A stretch of DNA of 64,000 nucleotides. Origin: Diphasiastrum complanatum. Lineage: Eukaryota > Streptophyta > Lycopodiopsida > Lycopodiales > Lycopodiaceae. The position numbers and the translations under genes were made by a program. The notes below the pieces were generated by a model. It was not told the origin of the DNA. It worked only from the letters and a program-made list of their open reading frames with translations, and ran no database searches. Shown piece after piece: positions 44,507-55,099 of this stretch. The first letter of the stretch is position 1. Every line of letters begins with the position of its first letter. Where the stretch lies: positions 14,016,928-14,080,927 of the forward strand of contig CM055094.1 in NCBI GenBank assembly GCA_029204225.1. The letters are read 5' to 3'.

Positions 44507-45159
44507 CATGTGCAACACACTCACTCAATCAGAGACACAACAATGAGATAAGATAACAAGAGATGTATATTGATGAATCAGATTCAGAGTTATAAAAATT
44601 CATTTTTTATCAATAATTTCTTATTGTCTAAATTGTCTTAGGTTGTCTCTTACTTCCCCATATAATTTCTGCATGCATCTTCAATCAGAGCTAATACTGT
44701 TCTATTAGTACATAGATAAGAAACAATCCCGATTGAAGACACTGATATTAGTTTGATCTATTCAAACTTTTATCGTGTTCTCTGTGGAAGAATAATTACA
44801 ATAAATGTCAAGCACATGAAAGTGTCACACACACGATAATGCAATACACATTGCAAAGGTATAGTTGCACACAACAAAAATTCATAACAATGGCAAAGCA
44901 CATAAACCAATGCATAAGTGCCCTACCTCAAATAGCACACACAAGCGAGCATATATCTAGTAAGTGGATACCACATAATATTTTTACGTTTCATTTCGAT
45001 AGATCTTATTCTATCTACTTCAGCCAACTCATTCTTTGTGAATTTTGGTTTGAAGTATTTTGTGGAACACTTGCTAAGACGTCTCACACTAAACAATTGA
45101 CCCCCCAGCTCAATCTTAACAATACCCACTTCATTCAATCTACCTACCAACAACACAAA

Positions 45160-45996
45160 ATATCAATCAGCTCAACATTGAAAAAAAAAATTGAGCAACA
45201 TGAAAGTAGAGCCCAAGAAATTTACAACCTATTCACCCGATTCATGGATGCAAGTAATTCCATGCCACTTTAAGCATCATGCTAGATAAAGCTTGCTCAC
45301 ACAAGCACATGTTCGCTCTTTCACTTTATGGACAATGTCAACAAGCACACCTAGAAATACATAAAGCAACAAGCACGAGATGAGCATGTTGTTATGTGCT
45401 TGCAGTGGAGAAATGCAAATACTCAAGATGTTGCAGACGGGCTCTACAACAAAATATCAGAGTGGTGGAAAGTTGGCAATGCATATGATAATTGTTTTGC
45501 ATGAATTAGAAAGTTGGCTTGCCTGGTGGAGAAATCAAATCCAACAATCTGTCTGAGGTAGTCCACTGTGTGTGGTAGAGAGTGGACAACTACAACATGA
45601 AGTTGACAATTTACGAGGCTACAGTGGGAGACCTAGCTCTTACAAAGTAGTTTTTGTCAGGATGATATGTTGGTGATGGGCCAACATTCTAGAATCTCCT
45701 TGAAATAGTTCGTGTTGGAAGAAGGAATTCAATAGTGGGTGGTACATTCTATGATAGCGTCAACAACTTCGTGGAGAAAATAGACTTGACACGAAAAGGT
45801 CGAGATGTGAATGCACCAATGATAGATGTGAGATGAAAGAAACCAGTAGATAAATGGAACAATGATACAACATTTCTCATCTCTCAAAGATAGAACATGT
45901 ATAGAGAGTGCGTGCAAGAACAAAAAAAAATATGACAGGTTGAGTGCATCTGCTTATCAAGGACCACCTTCCATTCTACCAGGGCATGCATGCCTA
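45160..45996. other. No gene recognised
   Basis: Short frames on the plus strand near 45405-45530 (DVADGLYNKISEWWKVGNAY) hint at an old coding sequence I cannot name. Upstream exons of the methyltransferase gene would be expected here but no motif was seen. Confidence 0.4.
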
Positions 45997-46218
45997 CACA
46001 ACTCTTCATGCATTCCTCCCGCCTATATCCGACACACGTACATGCACTACTCCATATGTCTCAATTACAATGTCTGGGTCCTCTCAAGGTCATTAGTCAC
46101 AAACATGCCTCGATGTGAAAATAAAATCTAAGCGTGACCAATAATCTCAAAGACTAGTGGAGGACTGGTCTACCATATTAGGACTATTTCATGTCCTTAG
46201 CTGAATATGGTCGTAACA
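45997..46218 (-). mobile_element. 3' LTR of element G (first 222 bp)
   Basis: Starts TGTTACGACC at 46218 on the minus strand after the purine tract AAGAGAGGAAGAA, and matches 52407-52625 with small differences. The rest of the LTR is missing beyond 45997. Confidence 0.78.
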
Positions 46219-49200
46219 TTCTTCCTCTCTTAAACAGGTTCTGTTCTCAGAACATAAAAGAAAATCATGAAATTATTCCTTAAGCTTTCAAGTCTTACCC
46301 ATGAATCATTATTCTTAGTCTGATCTTTTCATCTAAATAAGTACTCAGAGATGCAACACTTTTTCAATTGCTTGCCTCTACTATATTAATTCAAATCCCA
46401 AAGATACACTAAGCTATAAGTCCTCCAAATGGGTTGATCTTATCCAAAAAAAATTCATCACCTTCATGTAATCCCAATTACATGAAACATTGGGTTATTT
46501 TACTTTATTTCAGAAATCAAATCCAAAAGCTAAAGAAATTCCATTTCAATTTCTTGTTGAAAATAATGCTTCTTGGTACAGATATTCTAAAATACCACAA
46601 TTCAGTCATCTAAAATCTCTAGGAGATCCATCAAGTCTCAGACAATTATAACTCAAGCGAGAGTACTGTAGTTACTCTAATGAGTTAATAGCCCGATTTC
46701 TAGCACCATATACAAGAAATCAACAACTATCTGTATCTTAATAGATTTATCTGTCTCCCATAAACCTAGAGATATAGACTGAACTCTGTACAGAAGCATT
46801 TATAGACTTCAATCTATAGTAGAATACCATCCACTAAGGTAAGCAAATTCCTCATAAGTAACCAATTACCTAATGAAAATTTTGGTGAGATCCATACAAT
46901 CTCAAGGATGCACTGGAGTAAAAAAATTCAGAGTTCAACTAACAGATCTAAATCCTTGACTCTCCCAATTGATCAAGAATTACTCATTATCTTAAGTGTC
47001 CTTATATTTTCTAATGACGTTTAAATATCTATTTATGATCTATCAATCATAAACATTTAGAATCTTATGATTCGTCAATCATAATTTACAGGATTCCAAA
47101 ACCATACTTAATCAATAAAAAATACTAGAGTATATGCACAACATACAAGGTAGGAAATATAAGAATCATTCTAAAATCTTTTCCACAAGGAAAATCACTA
47201 GATTTCAAGAATATTCTTCCAAACCGATTCTTAATCAAATTATGAGTTCCAAATTCTACAATCAACCAAGTAATTAAAGACCATCACAACATTCGTCTTT
47301 AGCAACATAAACTTTATACAATCCCGTAGAACAACATCTAGAGATTACAAAGTTTTACCGAATTCCAAAAATTTAGTTTACCATTCTTGGAACCATTAGT
47401 ATCCGGTATCCAATTGAGCTCACGAGAATACTACCACTTATGAATCAAGTTTGAAATACTCATCCAAAAATTTTGTATATCCCATGCACACAATTTTTTG
47501 ATGAATCAAAATGACTCATAAATTATGTGTCTTACAAGCAATACACACAAAACAAACAGTTTTCGGTGAATTCTCTCCACATTGTTTGTTTTAACAATTA
47601 ACTTCCACGGGAGTAAATCAACTACTCAATTTAATTGCCCGTGATTTAGAAATCTTAAATGCCTAGGTGAAGAATCTAATTATACTAGTATAACACCACA
47701 CATTTAGATCCTTATCCAAATCATTTTTAAGTTAACCTATAGATCTATCAGAATAGATCTGTTAACTCTGCAAGTATTTATTTCAACAACACTTGATCAT
47801 ATGTCTATGTTCACTGACTAGGTTAAGTGCACCAGATAACCTTAGTAACCAGGAATACATAGTAGATTCAAACATGATTAACCGTGCAAATATGAGAATA
47901 ATCTCACTATGACCTAGTACATAAACACATATGCCATTATCTGGTAGATTCCTGCAAAATCCACATATGTTACTCACATATATCACTGAGAATCTTGTAA
48001 CTCAGCTACAAAAGATTTTATTTCTCTTGACTAAATAACATATTTGGGAAATCTCTGAAGCGAATAATTCCACATCACAAGTTTTCCAACCATCATACTT
48101 TTACCAATATAATTTCTTCATCCAATCAACCTACTTCAGATCTTAGTGTACAAACCAATATTAGGCTGACTTATATAGACATCTTTGGACAAAAGGTTAA
48201 GATTAAATCTTTATTCCATCTGATCCAATCAGTGGAATCTTAAATTAATCTTACCACCACTATCCATAATCAGGAATATCTAACAGCTCAAAACCCCCAA
48301 AATTCCTCTAGTTTAAGGTTATTCAAAACAATCACTAGAGATTTCCTCTATTCTCACTGGATAGTTCCACCATTGCACACATACCGAATTCCACAAAAGA
48401 AATCTATGCAACTGGTTGATCCCTTGAAAGTCTTATTCCTATCATTTTCTTCTCCTCCTTTTAAAAGAAAATTCCAAATTTTAATTAAAAAGTTCTCAGG
48501 AAACAACGTATAAGATATCAAAGATTTGAAAAAATCAGTAATGAGTATCCACTATTATTACAAACCGAAATTTTTCCTCAAAATTATAAAATATCTTATC
48601 CCGAGTGATAGAAACATTACTTTCAATAATCAACTATCAAATAGAGATAAACATTTGGGCTCAAGAACTCTAAATTTCACTTAATCAGTTGAAAACATCA
48701 ATTGATTCTAAGCTATATTCACAAAATTGAAATGGAAGCATGAGTTCATATAGCTTTAATAGTCCTTTAGAGCCTCGCTCTATATTGGAAGGAATTATAT
48801 GAATCTCAATCCAATTGTCTCGTATTTAAGAAAAATTTTAAAAGTAGAGGTTTAAATTAAAAGAGAAATAGCTTTTAAGGGTTTCCGATTTGGAATTTAT
48901 GAGATACCATTTAGGGATTCAAATCTATATCCCATAACCTCTCCAAACACCCTAAACAAGTTTTAACCACTGGTTTCAACTATTAGATTTACTAATAATA
49001 TAAAAACTAACCACTGGTCTACAGATCATTCTCGCACAAGAATTTCTCTTTGAAATCAATGATGTCCCATACCAACAGTTTTCTCTCCAAGAAAGTTCTT
49101 TGCTTTTAGATCTGTTCAATAGAAAATAAAAAAGATTGTATGACCATCCTATATCCAACATAGGATTCGATCTTCAAGATCATCTTTAACCGCATTATCT

Positions 49201-51475
49201 GATAATCCAAAGATCTTAAAATCTCCATCTGGATTTCCTATACCAGTTATGCGCATATCTATTCCACCAAGTATTAGAGTACCCCCATATTTGTTCCTAA
49301 TGTTTAGTAACTCATTAACAAAATTGTGATTTAACAAGAATCTGTACAAGGTTCTACTGTCACATAAAACAACCTCTGGTTGGTACTATCATTCTGAAAT
49401 TCCTACCATCTGAGAGTTTCAATCTTAGGAATAAGACTCATTACAATACAAATGTGAACCAAGTGTCATCCTCGTTTCATGTCACAATTTCCCAAATAGG
49501 GTCAACTCTTGGTCCTATAGATATTCAAAAATAAATTCAACTTAATGAATTCAACAAACCGGTGAAATGCGATTTTCTTATAAGGATTATTTACCAATCC
49601 AAATTACATAACACAATCCCATTTACCTACTCAGGTGTCTCATTTTCTTCCTCTGTTAGATATTTCGGTCACCCGAAAAATTTCATCAGCGAAGGCACCG
49701 AAAACTCCTTTGACACAAGTAAATGTTAGGTTACTACCCTTTTGACTACACTAGCTTAAGTATTACTTCGTTAAAGTTGTCTGAACCTAATGGAAAATCC
49801 ATAAAATTTGGATTTAGATACTATTTTTAAGATATTCGATATTATTATCGAATATAGAGCTACCTCCAAATATTATGACCTATATTCCATTTATTCACTT
49901 TAACAAGTATCTCCGATAGTTTAGCGTTCCCAATCCTAAAGATCAAAATCATTTAGGATAAGCCTATCGGTGTTCCACCGAGTCCAAAATGAAGAACCAT
50001 AAACACCATTTAACTCAATTTACTGGGAGTATCGATACTCCAGGGTTAAGTGTTTAAATAGAATAGTACCATGGAATCGAATCCCTTCACATGGTACATG
50101 CCCGAGAACCAAACAACTACCATCGTTTTGTCAAGATCGGTCTAGAAAGATTCAGACCGATTAATACAGCTTGACACAAAAACAATGGTACCAAGGTTCC
50201 ACGCAAAATCTGGGCTTACTTATAACTGCCGATGTAATACACAAAATCTGGGCTTACTTATATCTGTCGATGTAATACACAAAAGCCGTGTAACTACCAA
50301 AAGCTACATACTCCCAAGGTTAAAATTTTGACAATCGAGCACCAAGAAATCGAAATTCCTATAATTGGGTGCTAGTAACTTGAATTCCAAGAGTTGATTT
50401 AAGGAACTTCAAAAATTTCTTTTCGGAACCAACTTAAAGTTACCGATTATCAAAAACCTTGTAGAGCTTTGGTCATTCAGCACGTAACAAGCATAGTTGT
50501 GCAGTTCCTAAAATTGTCAAAATTCAAAGCCCTTGCATTAGGGTCGAAATTGCCGGTCATTCCCTTCAAAGGGAAAACATACATGCTTGAAGCAAAGCAC
50601 TAACAAAAGCAAAATCCTAAAAAGGGTTATCCCCAAAAGAAGAGAAAAACAAAAATGGGCCTCGTTTAATAGCCTCCTCAGCCACCATAGCCACACTAGT
50701 TGTTCACCATTCCTCCTCACACTGTCATTGTTAGTGTTCAGAGTTGCTCAGACCTCCCAGCGCTATTAATCCAAGAAAGAATGTATCCACCTTTCTTGCA
50801 CTCACCAGGAGTTTCCACAGGTAGCCATCCAACACTTTCAGGGAAGAAATGTCAAACATGAAGCTTCAACAGCTCTGTTATCTCACGAGTAGCCAGCACA
50901 TATTTTTTGTTCATTTCAAGGCGGAAACAAGAGGGGATACACATAGTAACTTCCAATCTGATCCAATCGATCTACAACGAGCAGTCTAGAGTCAACATAA
51001 GTCATCTACCAGAATCAGAAGTCCACCTGCTGGGGCATAAACCCATTGCCGTTTTGTTGACATTCCACGACCCTCAAACTATTAGTTTTATCAGAAGGGA
51101 GAGAAGCAACAAAATTGTTGCCATTAACAAAGATTCCAAAATTCTGACCACTCAGAAAAAATAACAATGTCCAGAGGACTAATATTACAGCAGATTTCTA
51201 GTTCATGCAAATTGTTCATTCTAAAAAAAAAGATTTAGACAAGGAAAGTGGATCTACTCATGCAGTTCATTCTACTTCAAATGGAAACTTTCTCAAGTCT
51301 ACAGAAAAATAATGCTTCACACATGAATTAGTTAATCCAAACCCAATTTCCCTTGAGAAAAATACCACTCCATCCGAGATGTGAATCCAAGTGTGTTACC
51401 AGTGTAAAGACCACTAGGGAAAACCCCTAAGATGAGAATAGGAAAACACGAGAGATTATGGAGCAAAGCCACCCA
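46219..51475 (-). other. Interior of element G, non-coding
   Basis: AT-rich, with open frames no longer than 85 codons and none recognised. A 38-bp perfectly spaced tandem duplication lies at 50204-50279 (unit CAAAATCTGGGCTTACTTAT). The part next to the 3' LTR matches 39890-41130. The end near the LTR (TTTATGTTCTGAGAACAGAA) also resembles 62240-62278. Confidence 0.55.
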
Positions 51476-51489
51476 ACCAAACCTAGATC

Positions 51490-52220
51490 TACTACAAATG
51501 AAGCCAGGAAGTCCTCCTAATCCAAAGGTAGTGCCTCCAAAGGTTTTCCAAGTACACTGCAAGCTCCAAGATGCTCCTCAACTCCAAGCTAGGATACCTC
51601 CACCTGCAAGTAAGGACCTTCAAGCCTCCATGGATCTCTCCCCCACATGTGTCCCTAATCTTAATCACAAAGGTAGATAACAAGTGGCCTCAAGTATTCA
51701 CCACCCAACCATAGCTAGCTAGCACATGCAATAACCTATGACTCTGTGAATGCCTTTCTTGTGGGAGTTGGGAACTCAATGGACACTTTGGAAGGGCGCC
51801 CTCCTACTAGGTCCCATTGTGCTTGTATACTTTGGTCCAAGACCAATAAAGTGTTATGGTTCAAGGTTGAGGCCCAAAGTTTAGAAAAATAGCCAAAACA
51901 CCCATGGTAATGACTTTCTAGCACCTCACTAGGTTCCATACCTCCGACCAAGGCATAGACACCTACCTACCCTTATCCAAGGACACTAGTACCTTAATCT
52001 AAAGGCACATATCCTTAATCCTAAGGGTACCCCTTATCCAAGGGTAACTTGATTCCATACCTCCGACCAAGGTATAGCCACTTGTCTGCCCTTATCCAAA
52101 GGCACATACCCTTAATCCTAAGGGCACCCCTTATCCAAGGGTAACTTGCCATTTAGCCCGCAACACTAAATGGACATATAGGGGTCACTGAAGTAATGCT
52201 AGTCACATAGGTATGTAACA
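51490..52220 (-). mobile_element. 731-bp solo LTR inside the 5' LTR of element G
   Basis: On the minus strand it begins TGTTACATACC at 52220 and ends TAGTA at 51490 (CA decayed to TA). It is flanked by the 5-bp target duplication AGATC at 51485-51489 and 52221-52225. The host LTR sequence resumes on the far side (CTAGGTTTGGTTGGGTGG), as in the undisturbed copy at 25370-25392. It has no internal region, so it is a solo LTR. Its first bases match the LTR of chromovirus B at 13233. Confidence 0.82.
51934..52157. repeat. Tandem duplication, 119-bp period, inside the solo LTR
   Basis: TTCCATACCTCCGACCAAGG begins at 51934 and again at 52053, and both copies continue with CTTATCCAAGGGTAACTT. Two copies, the second slightly short. 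Confidence 0.8.
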
Positions 52221-52340
52221 AGATCCCTCCTGGAGAATTATCTTGGATCTAGCCCCCAAGCCATGCCATGTGATAGCAAGAGGACAAGACTCAACTAGTA
52301 ACCTAGACCAAAGTTGTCGATGGAATAATCACTACCTCAA

Positions 52341-52348
52341 TATATAGA
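52341..52348 (-). promoter_or_regulatory. TATA box in the element G LTR
   Basis: CTCTATATATTGAG on the minus strand. The same box is kept in the LTR fragment at 25261. Confidence 0.45.
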
Positions 52349-52406
52349 GAGTATGATCATGTGCATGAACCCATGCAATCCCCATGTAGGTCAACTACAA
52401 ATAGGT

Positions 52407-52625
52407 CACAACTCTTCATGCGTTCCTCCCGCCTATATCCGACACACGTACATGCACTACTCCATATGTCTCAACTAGAGTGTTTGGGTCCTCTCAAGGT
52501 CATTAGTCACAAACATGCCTCAATGTGAAATTAAAATCTAGGCGTGACCAATAATCTCAAACACTGGAGGGCCGATCTACCATATTAAGTCTGTCTCATG
52601 TCCTTAGCTGAATATGACCGTAACA
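52407..52625 (-). mobile_element. 5' LTR of element G (first 219 bp)
   Basis: Starts TGTTACGG at 52625 on the minus strand. The LTR continues to about 52226 and, after the solo LTR, past 51484. The 5-bp outer flank is AAGAT. Confidence 0.75.
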
Positions 52626-52639
52626 AAGATGTAATAGAT

Positions 52640-52812
52640 TGATCACAACAAGAATGGAAGCAAGTTTTTTTGAAACCAGAAAAACATCAAAATGGGCTCA
52701 CAAATCAATTTATGTGATTTTGTGCCACTGATGTAACTTGCATGTGGAAGTTGAATCCGATGAGATGACCAATCCAATATATCCAGAGCTGCAAAAGAGA
52801 GGATAGAGAGAG
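52640..52812 (+). pseudogene. Left part of an interrupted SWIM-finger gene (tentative)
   Basis: One frame reads TTRMEASFFETRKTSKWAHK, SIYVILCH, a stop, then NLHVEVESDEMTNPIYPELQ. It stops at the left end of element F. On the right end of F a SWIM-domain frame continues. I infer that both belong to one exon, cut by F, but the two frames differ, so at least one indel is needed. Confidence 0.4.
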
Positions 52813-53659
52813 TGTGATGCCACGTAAATGTTAAATATTGAATATCAAAATAATTATGGCATGATATACTCGAAAAATGAAGATATGAGCTGGTTAAGTA
52901 TAAATCATGAAGAGGCCTAAGTCATTTTTCGGGAATATATCTTCTACGTACTTGCCTTGTAATTAAGGGCAAGACCTTTAAAAGGAAAAGACATTGTCTT
53001 GGACAACCTTTACTAGGTCGTCCATACGAAACGACTAGATACGAAAAGACATGATAAACTAGAGTAACTTTAACTCATAGCTAAGTATACCTCCTATGGT
53101 ATAGTTAAACGTATTTTCAGTCTAATTGTTAACTAGACCCTTTCGCGGGAGCGACGCACCTGTTGTTTTAGAGGTGTGTTTGTTCGCCCCGTAGAACATA
53201 TATTGATCTTGCACTTCAGTCTCGATCATCGAGAGAGAATAGTTTATGCTTATGTAAGAGATTGAAGAAGTGAATAAAGTTTTGTGAGTTGTTTTCTCTT
53301 ATCTCTGTTCTCTGCACTGCTGAGTGTGAGTGATCTTGAGTCTGCTAACAATCTCTAACGCATTTCATGAATTACTCTCTGACCAGACAGACGCTCTAGT
53401 GCATTATAGTCGTTTGCTGTGTTTCCATAAAGCATGCTCTAAAGAACTGTCTTTAAACCATCTTATTCTTCTGTTGCGAATATTTTCTTTTTGGCACTCG
53501 AATAACGACTATCTTTGGTACAGTCTAGCACGGTCATTGAATAAAGCTGTATGTATACATATGAGATGACAGTCCTTGTCTGAAGAATTGAGTCTCTGAT
53601 CTGTTTTCCTGATTGCATTGACATAAGTTTCCAATGTATTCTAAAACTCTTCGTGTTCT
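52813..53659 (+). mobile_element. 5' LTR of element F, missing its 3' end
   Basis: Begins TGTGATGCCACG. Compared with the 3' LTR it lacks the last 416 bp and has an extra 25-30 bp near 52848-52875. A TATAAAT lies at 52899-52905, very near the start, so its role as promoter is uncertain. Confidence 0.9.
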
Positions 53660-53883
53660 GGTCAAGAGCGTTACAGTTTCAGTGATGGCTTTTCTGGATA
53701 TAATCAGGTTGGAGTGTGAAAGGAGGATCGTTCAAAGACCACATTCACTATGGATTGGGGCACTTATGCCAACAACAAAATGCCCTTTGGTCTTTGTAAC
53801 GCTCCAGCGACTTTTCAGCGAATCATGATGTTAATTTTTGCTGCCTTCCTGAAAATTTTTCCCGAAATATTTATTGATGATTT

Positions 53884-53897
53884 CTGTGTATATAGTG
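53884..53897. repeat. Left target-site duplication of the SINE-like insertion
   Basis: CTGTGTATATAGTG, identical to 53984-53997. Confidence 0.93.
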
Positions 53898-53983
53898 CTT
53901 CTTGGTTTCCAAGGGGAGGCTCGAACCTGGGACCAAAGAAACTTTGGATGCCAAGCCAACCAACTGAGCCAACCCCGTTGGGT
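53898..53983 (-). mobile_element. 86-bp tRNA-derived SINE-like insertion
   Basis: An 86-bp block splits the RT frame and is bordered by perfect 14-bp direct repeats. On the minus strand it holds TGGCTCAGTTGG (53971-53960), a perfect match to the RNA polymerase III A-box consensus TRGCNNAGYNGG, and GGTTCGAGCC (53927-53918), a near-perfect B box, 32 bp apart. That is tRNA-promoter architecture. The long duplication is typical of LINE-driven target-primed insertion, unlike the 5 bp of LTR elements. It ends in an A-rich AAACCAAGAAG. It is too degenerate and has no acceptor stem for a tRNA gene, so a short SINE or tRNA-like retrosequence fits best. Confidence 0.8.
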
Positions 53984-53997
53984 CTGTGTATATAGTG
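53984..53997. repeat. Right target-site duplication of the SINE-like insertion
   Basis: Identical to 53884-53897. Confidence 0.93.
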
Positions 53998-55099
53998 ATA
54001 TAAAGACACACCTACAGAAGCTGAAATTAACATTGCAATAGTGTCGAGATACTTGTTTATCTCTTCATCCAGAGAAATGTTTTTTTGGTACGAAAGAAGG
54101 AATATTGCTCGAACACGAAATATCTAATAGAGGAATATAAGTCAACAAAGATAAAGTCGAGCTTATAAAGAATCTCCAGATAGAAACCAATTTACGTGAA
54201 CTAAGAGCTTTCTTAGGACATGTTGGCTATTACAGGAGATTTATTCAAAATCATGCTTCTATTGCTACCTCTCTTACACATCTACTGAAGAAACAAGTGG
54301 AATACTTGTGGATAAATGAACAGCAGAAAGCATTTGAAGATCTTAAGCAAAGGTTGATTAATGTTCCTATTATGAGACCACCCAACTGGGCTATTTTATT
54401 TCACAGTTATGTGGATGTTTCTGCTTTTGCTACTGGCGTCTGTCTAAGCCAGAAGGACGACCAAAAGAAGGATCATCCCATCTACTATGCGAGTCGACAG
54501 CTCAGTGCATCAGAGAAGAATTATTCGGCTACAGAAAGGGAAGCACTTGGCATGATTTTCACTGTTAAAAAATTTCGGCATTATTTGTTGGGATATGCAT
54601 TTATTTTTCATGTGTATCATTATGCTCTTAAGTATATTGTAAATAAACCAGATTTATCAGGACAAATTGCTCAATGGGTTCTACTTCTGCAAGAATTTAC
54701 TTATCAAGTAGAGCTTCATCAAGGAAAATATCATACAAATGCTGATTATCTATCGCGACTCAGCACCGGAAAAATTGAAGACCCTATCAATGATGATTTT
54801 CCAAACGAACATTTATTCGAGATTTCATCTACAAATTCGTTATATTATGATATTATTACTTATCTCAAGGATCAGATATATCCGGATGGTTACGATTTGG
54901 AGCAAAAGACTGTTTCTCAATATAAAGTAGCACCTTATACAATTATTAGCAATGTTCTATCCAAGCTTGGTGCTGACCATCAACTACGAAGATGTCTCAA
55001 AACTGAAGACATTAAAAAGGTCGTTAAAGCCTTATACTCAGAAGATGCTGGTGGACATTTTGCTTTGAAGATACAGTTAATAAGATATTGACTGCCAAG

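Larger units (their letters stand above)
43880..44810 (+). mobile_element. LTR-like insertion in the first traced methyltransferase intron
   Basis: The segment holds a TATAAATA box (44499-44506), a downstream CACTCACTCAATCAGAGACA typical of an LTR start region, and TCTCTGTGGAAGAATAATTA near its 3' end, closely like the end of element F's LTR (CTCTGTGGGAACGACATTAT). It probably ends CA at 44810. The left TG end and target-site duplication were not found. Its first half carries six TTCGCGAA palindromes. No internal region follows, so it may be a solo LTR. Confidence 0.5.
41767..45143 (-). pseudogene. Intron-containing beta-class DNA methyltransferase-like gene, broken
   Basis: Eight exons can be traced on the minus strand: 45143-44927, 43829-43438, 43317-43152, 43028-42940, 42874-42656, 42561-42212, 42122-42016 and 41894-41767, about 1.67 kb of coding sequence. 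Most have GT/AG ends (for example GTAAGT at 43437, TTTCCAG at 43029), and codon phase agrees at every junction once one frameshift near 42745 is allowed. Exon 6 has GVLVDPFLGCGGTLYSC and YCIAMDYD, matching the SAM-binding motif I (DPFxGxG) and acidic motif II of N4/N6 DNA methyltransferases. FGIPRSDKDF in exon 2 lies where motif IV (DPPY/SPPY) belongs, but DPPY is missing. Four in-frame stops occur, two TGA and two TAG. N4-cytosine methyltransferases are known in the liverwort Marchantia; kinship is inference. An LTR lies in intron 1. The 5' end was not found. Confidence 0.65.
45997..52625 (-). mobile_element. Non-coding LTR element G (LARD-like)
   Basis: Two direct repeats, 45997-46218 and 52407-52625, share TGTTACG(A/G)(C/T)CATATTCAG, CTAAGGACATG, GGCATGTTTGTGACTAATGA and GTGTCGGATATAGGCGGGAG on the minus strand. 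The low-coordinate copy follows a purine tract (AAGAGAGGAAGAA), as a 3' LTR should. The 5 kb between them have no recognisable gag or pol, so this is a large non-autonomous derivative. The 5' LTR continues past 52407 (TATA box at 52341-52348); the 3' copy is cut at 45997. Part of the interior recurs at 39890-41130. Confidence 0.7.
53664..55091 (+). pseudogene. RT (C-terminal part) and RNase H of element F
   Basis: Opens in mid-RT with ERYSFSDGFSGYNQVGV, a stop, then EDRSKTTFTMDWGTYANNKM, PFGLCNAPATFQRIM and EIFIDDFCVYS, where the catalytic DD is kept. An 86-bp insertion interrupts here. RT resumes with DIKTHLQKLKL and LRELRAFLGHVGYYRRFIQN. RNase H is open from 54297: FEDLKQRLINVPIMRPPNWA, FHSYVDVSAFATGVCLSQKD, PIYYASRQLSASEKNYSATE and HTNADYLSRLS. 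The IDDF box differs from the YLDDILV of chromoviruses A and B and nears the Athila/Tat-type pattern. Confidence 0.9.

Noticed and set aside
44839-45273. 144-codon plus-strand frame
   Set aside because: The minus strand over the same bases holds an exon with splice sites in phase with the methyltransferase gene. The plus-strand frame has no motif.
53898-53983. Possible tRNA gene on the minus strand
   Set aside because: A and B boxes are present, but no 7-bp acceptor stem or anticodon arm can be drawn, and the 14-bp duplications show it is an inserted element.
53750-53995. RT frame ending with a novel 30-residue tail
   Set aside because: The tail is simply translation through the SINE-like insertion.
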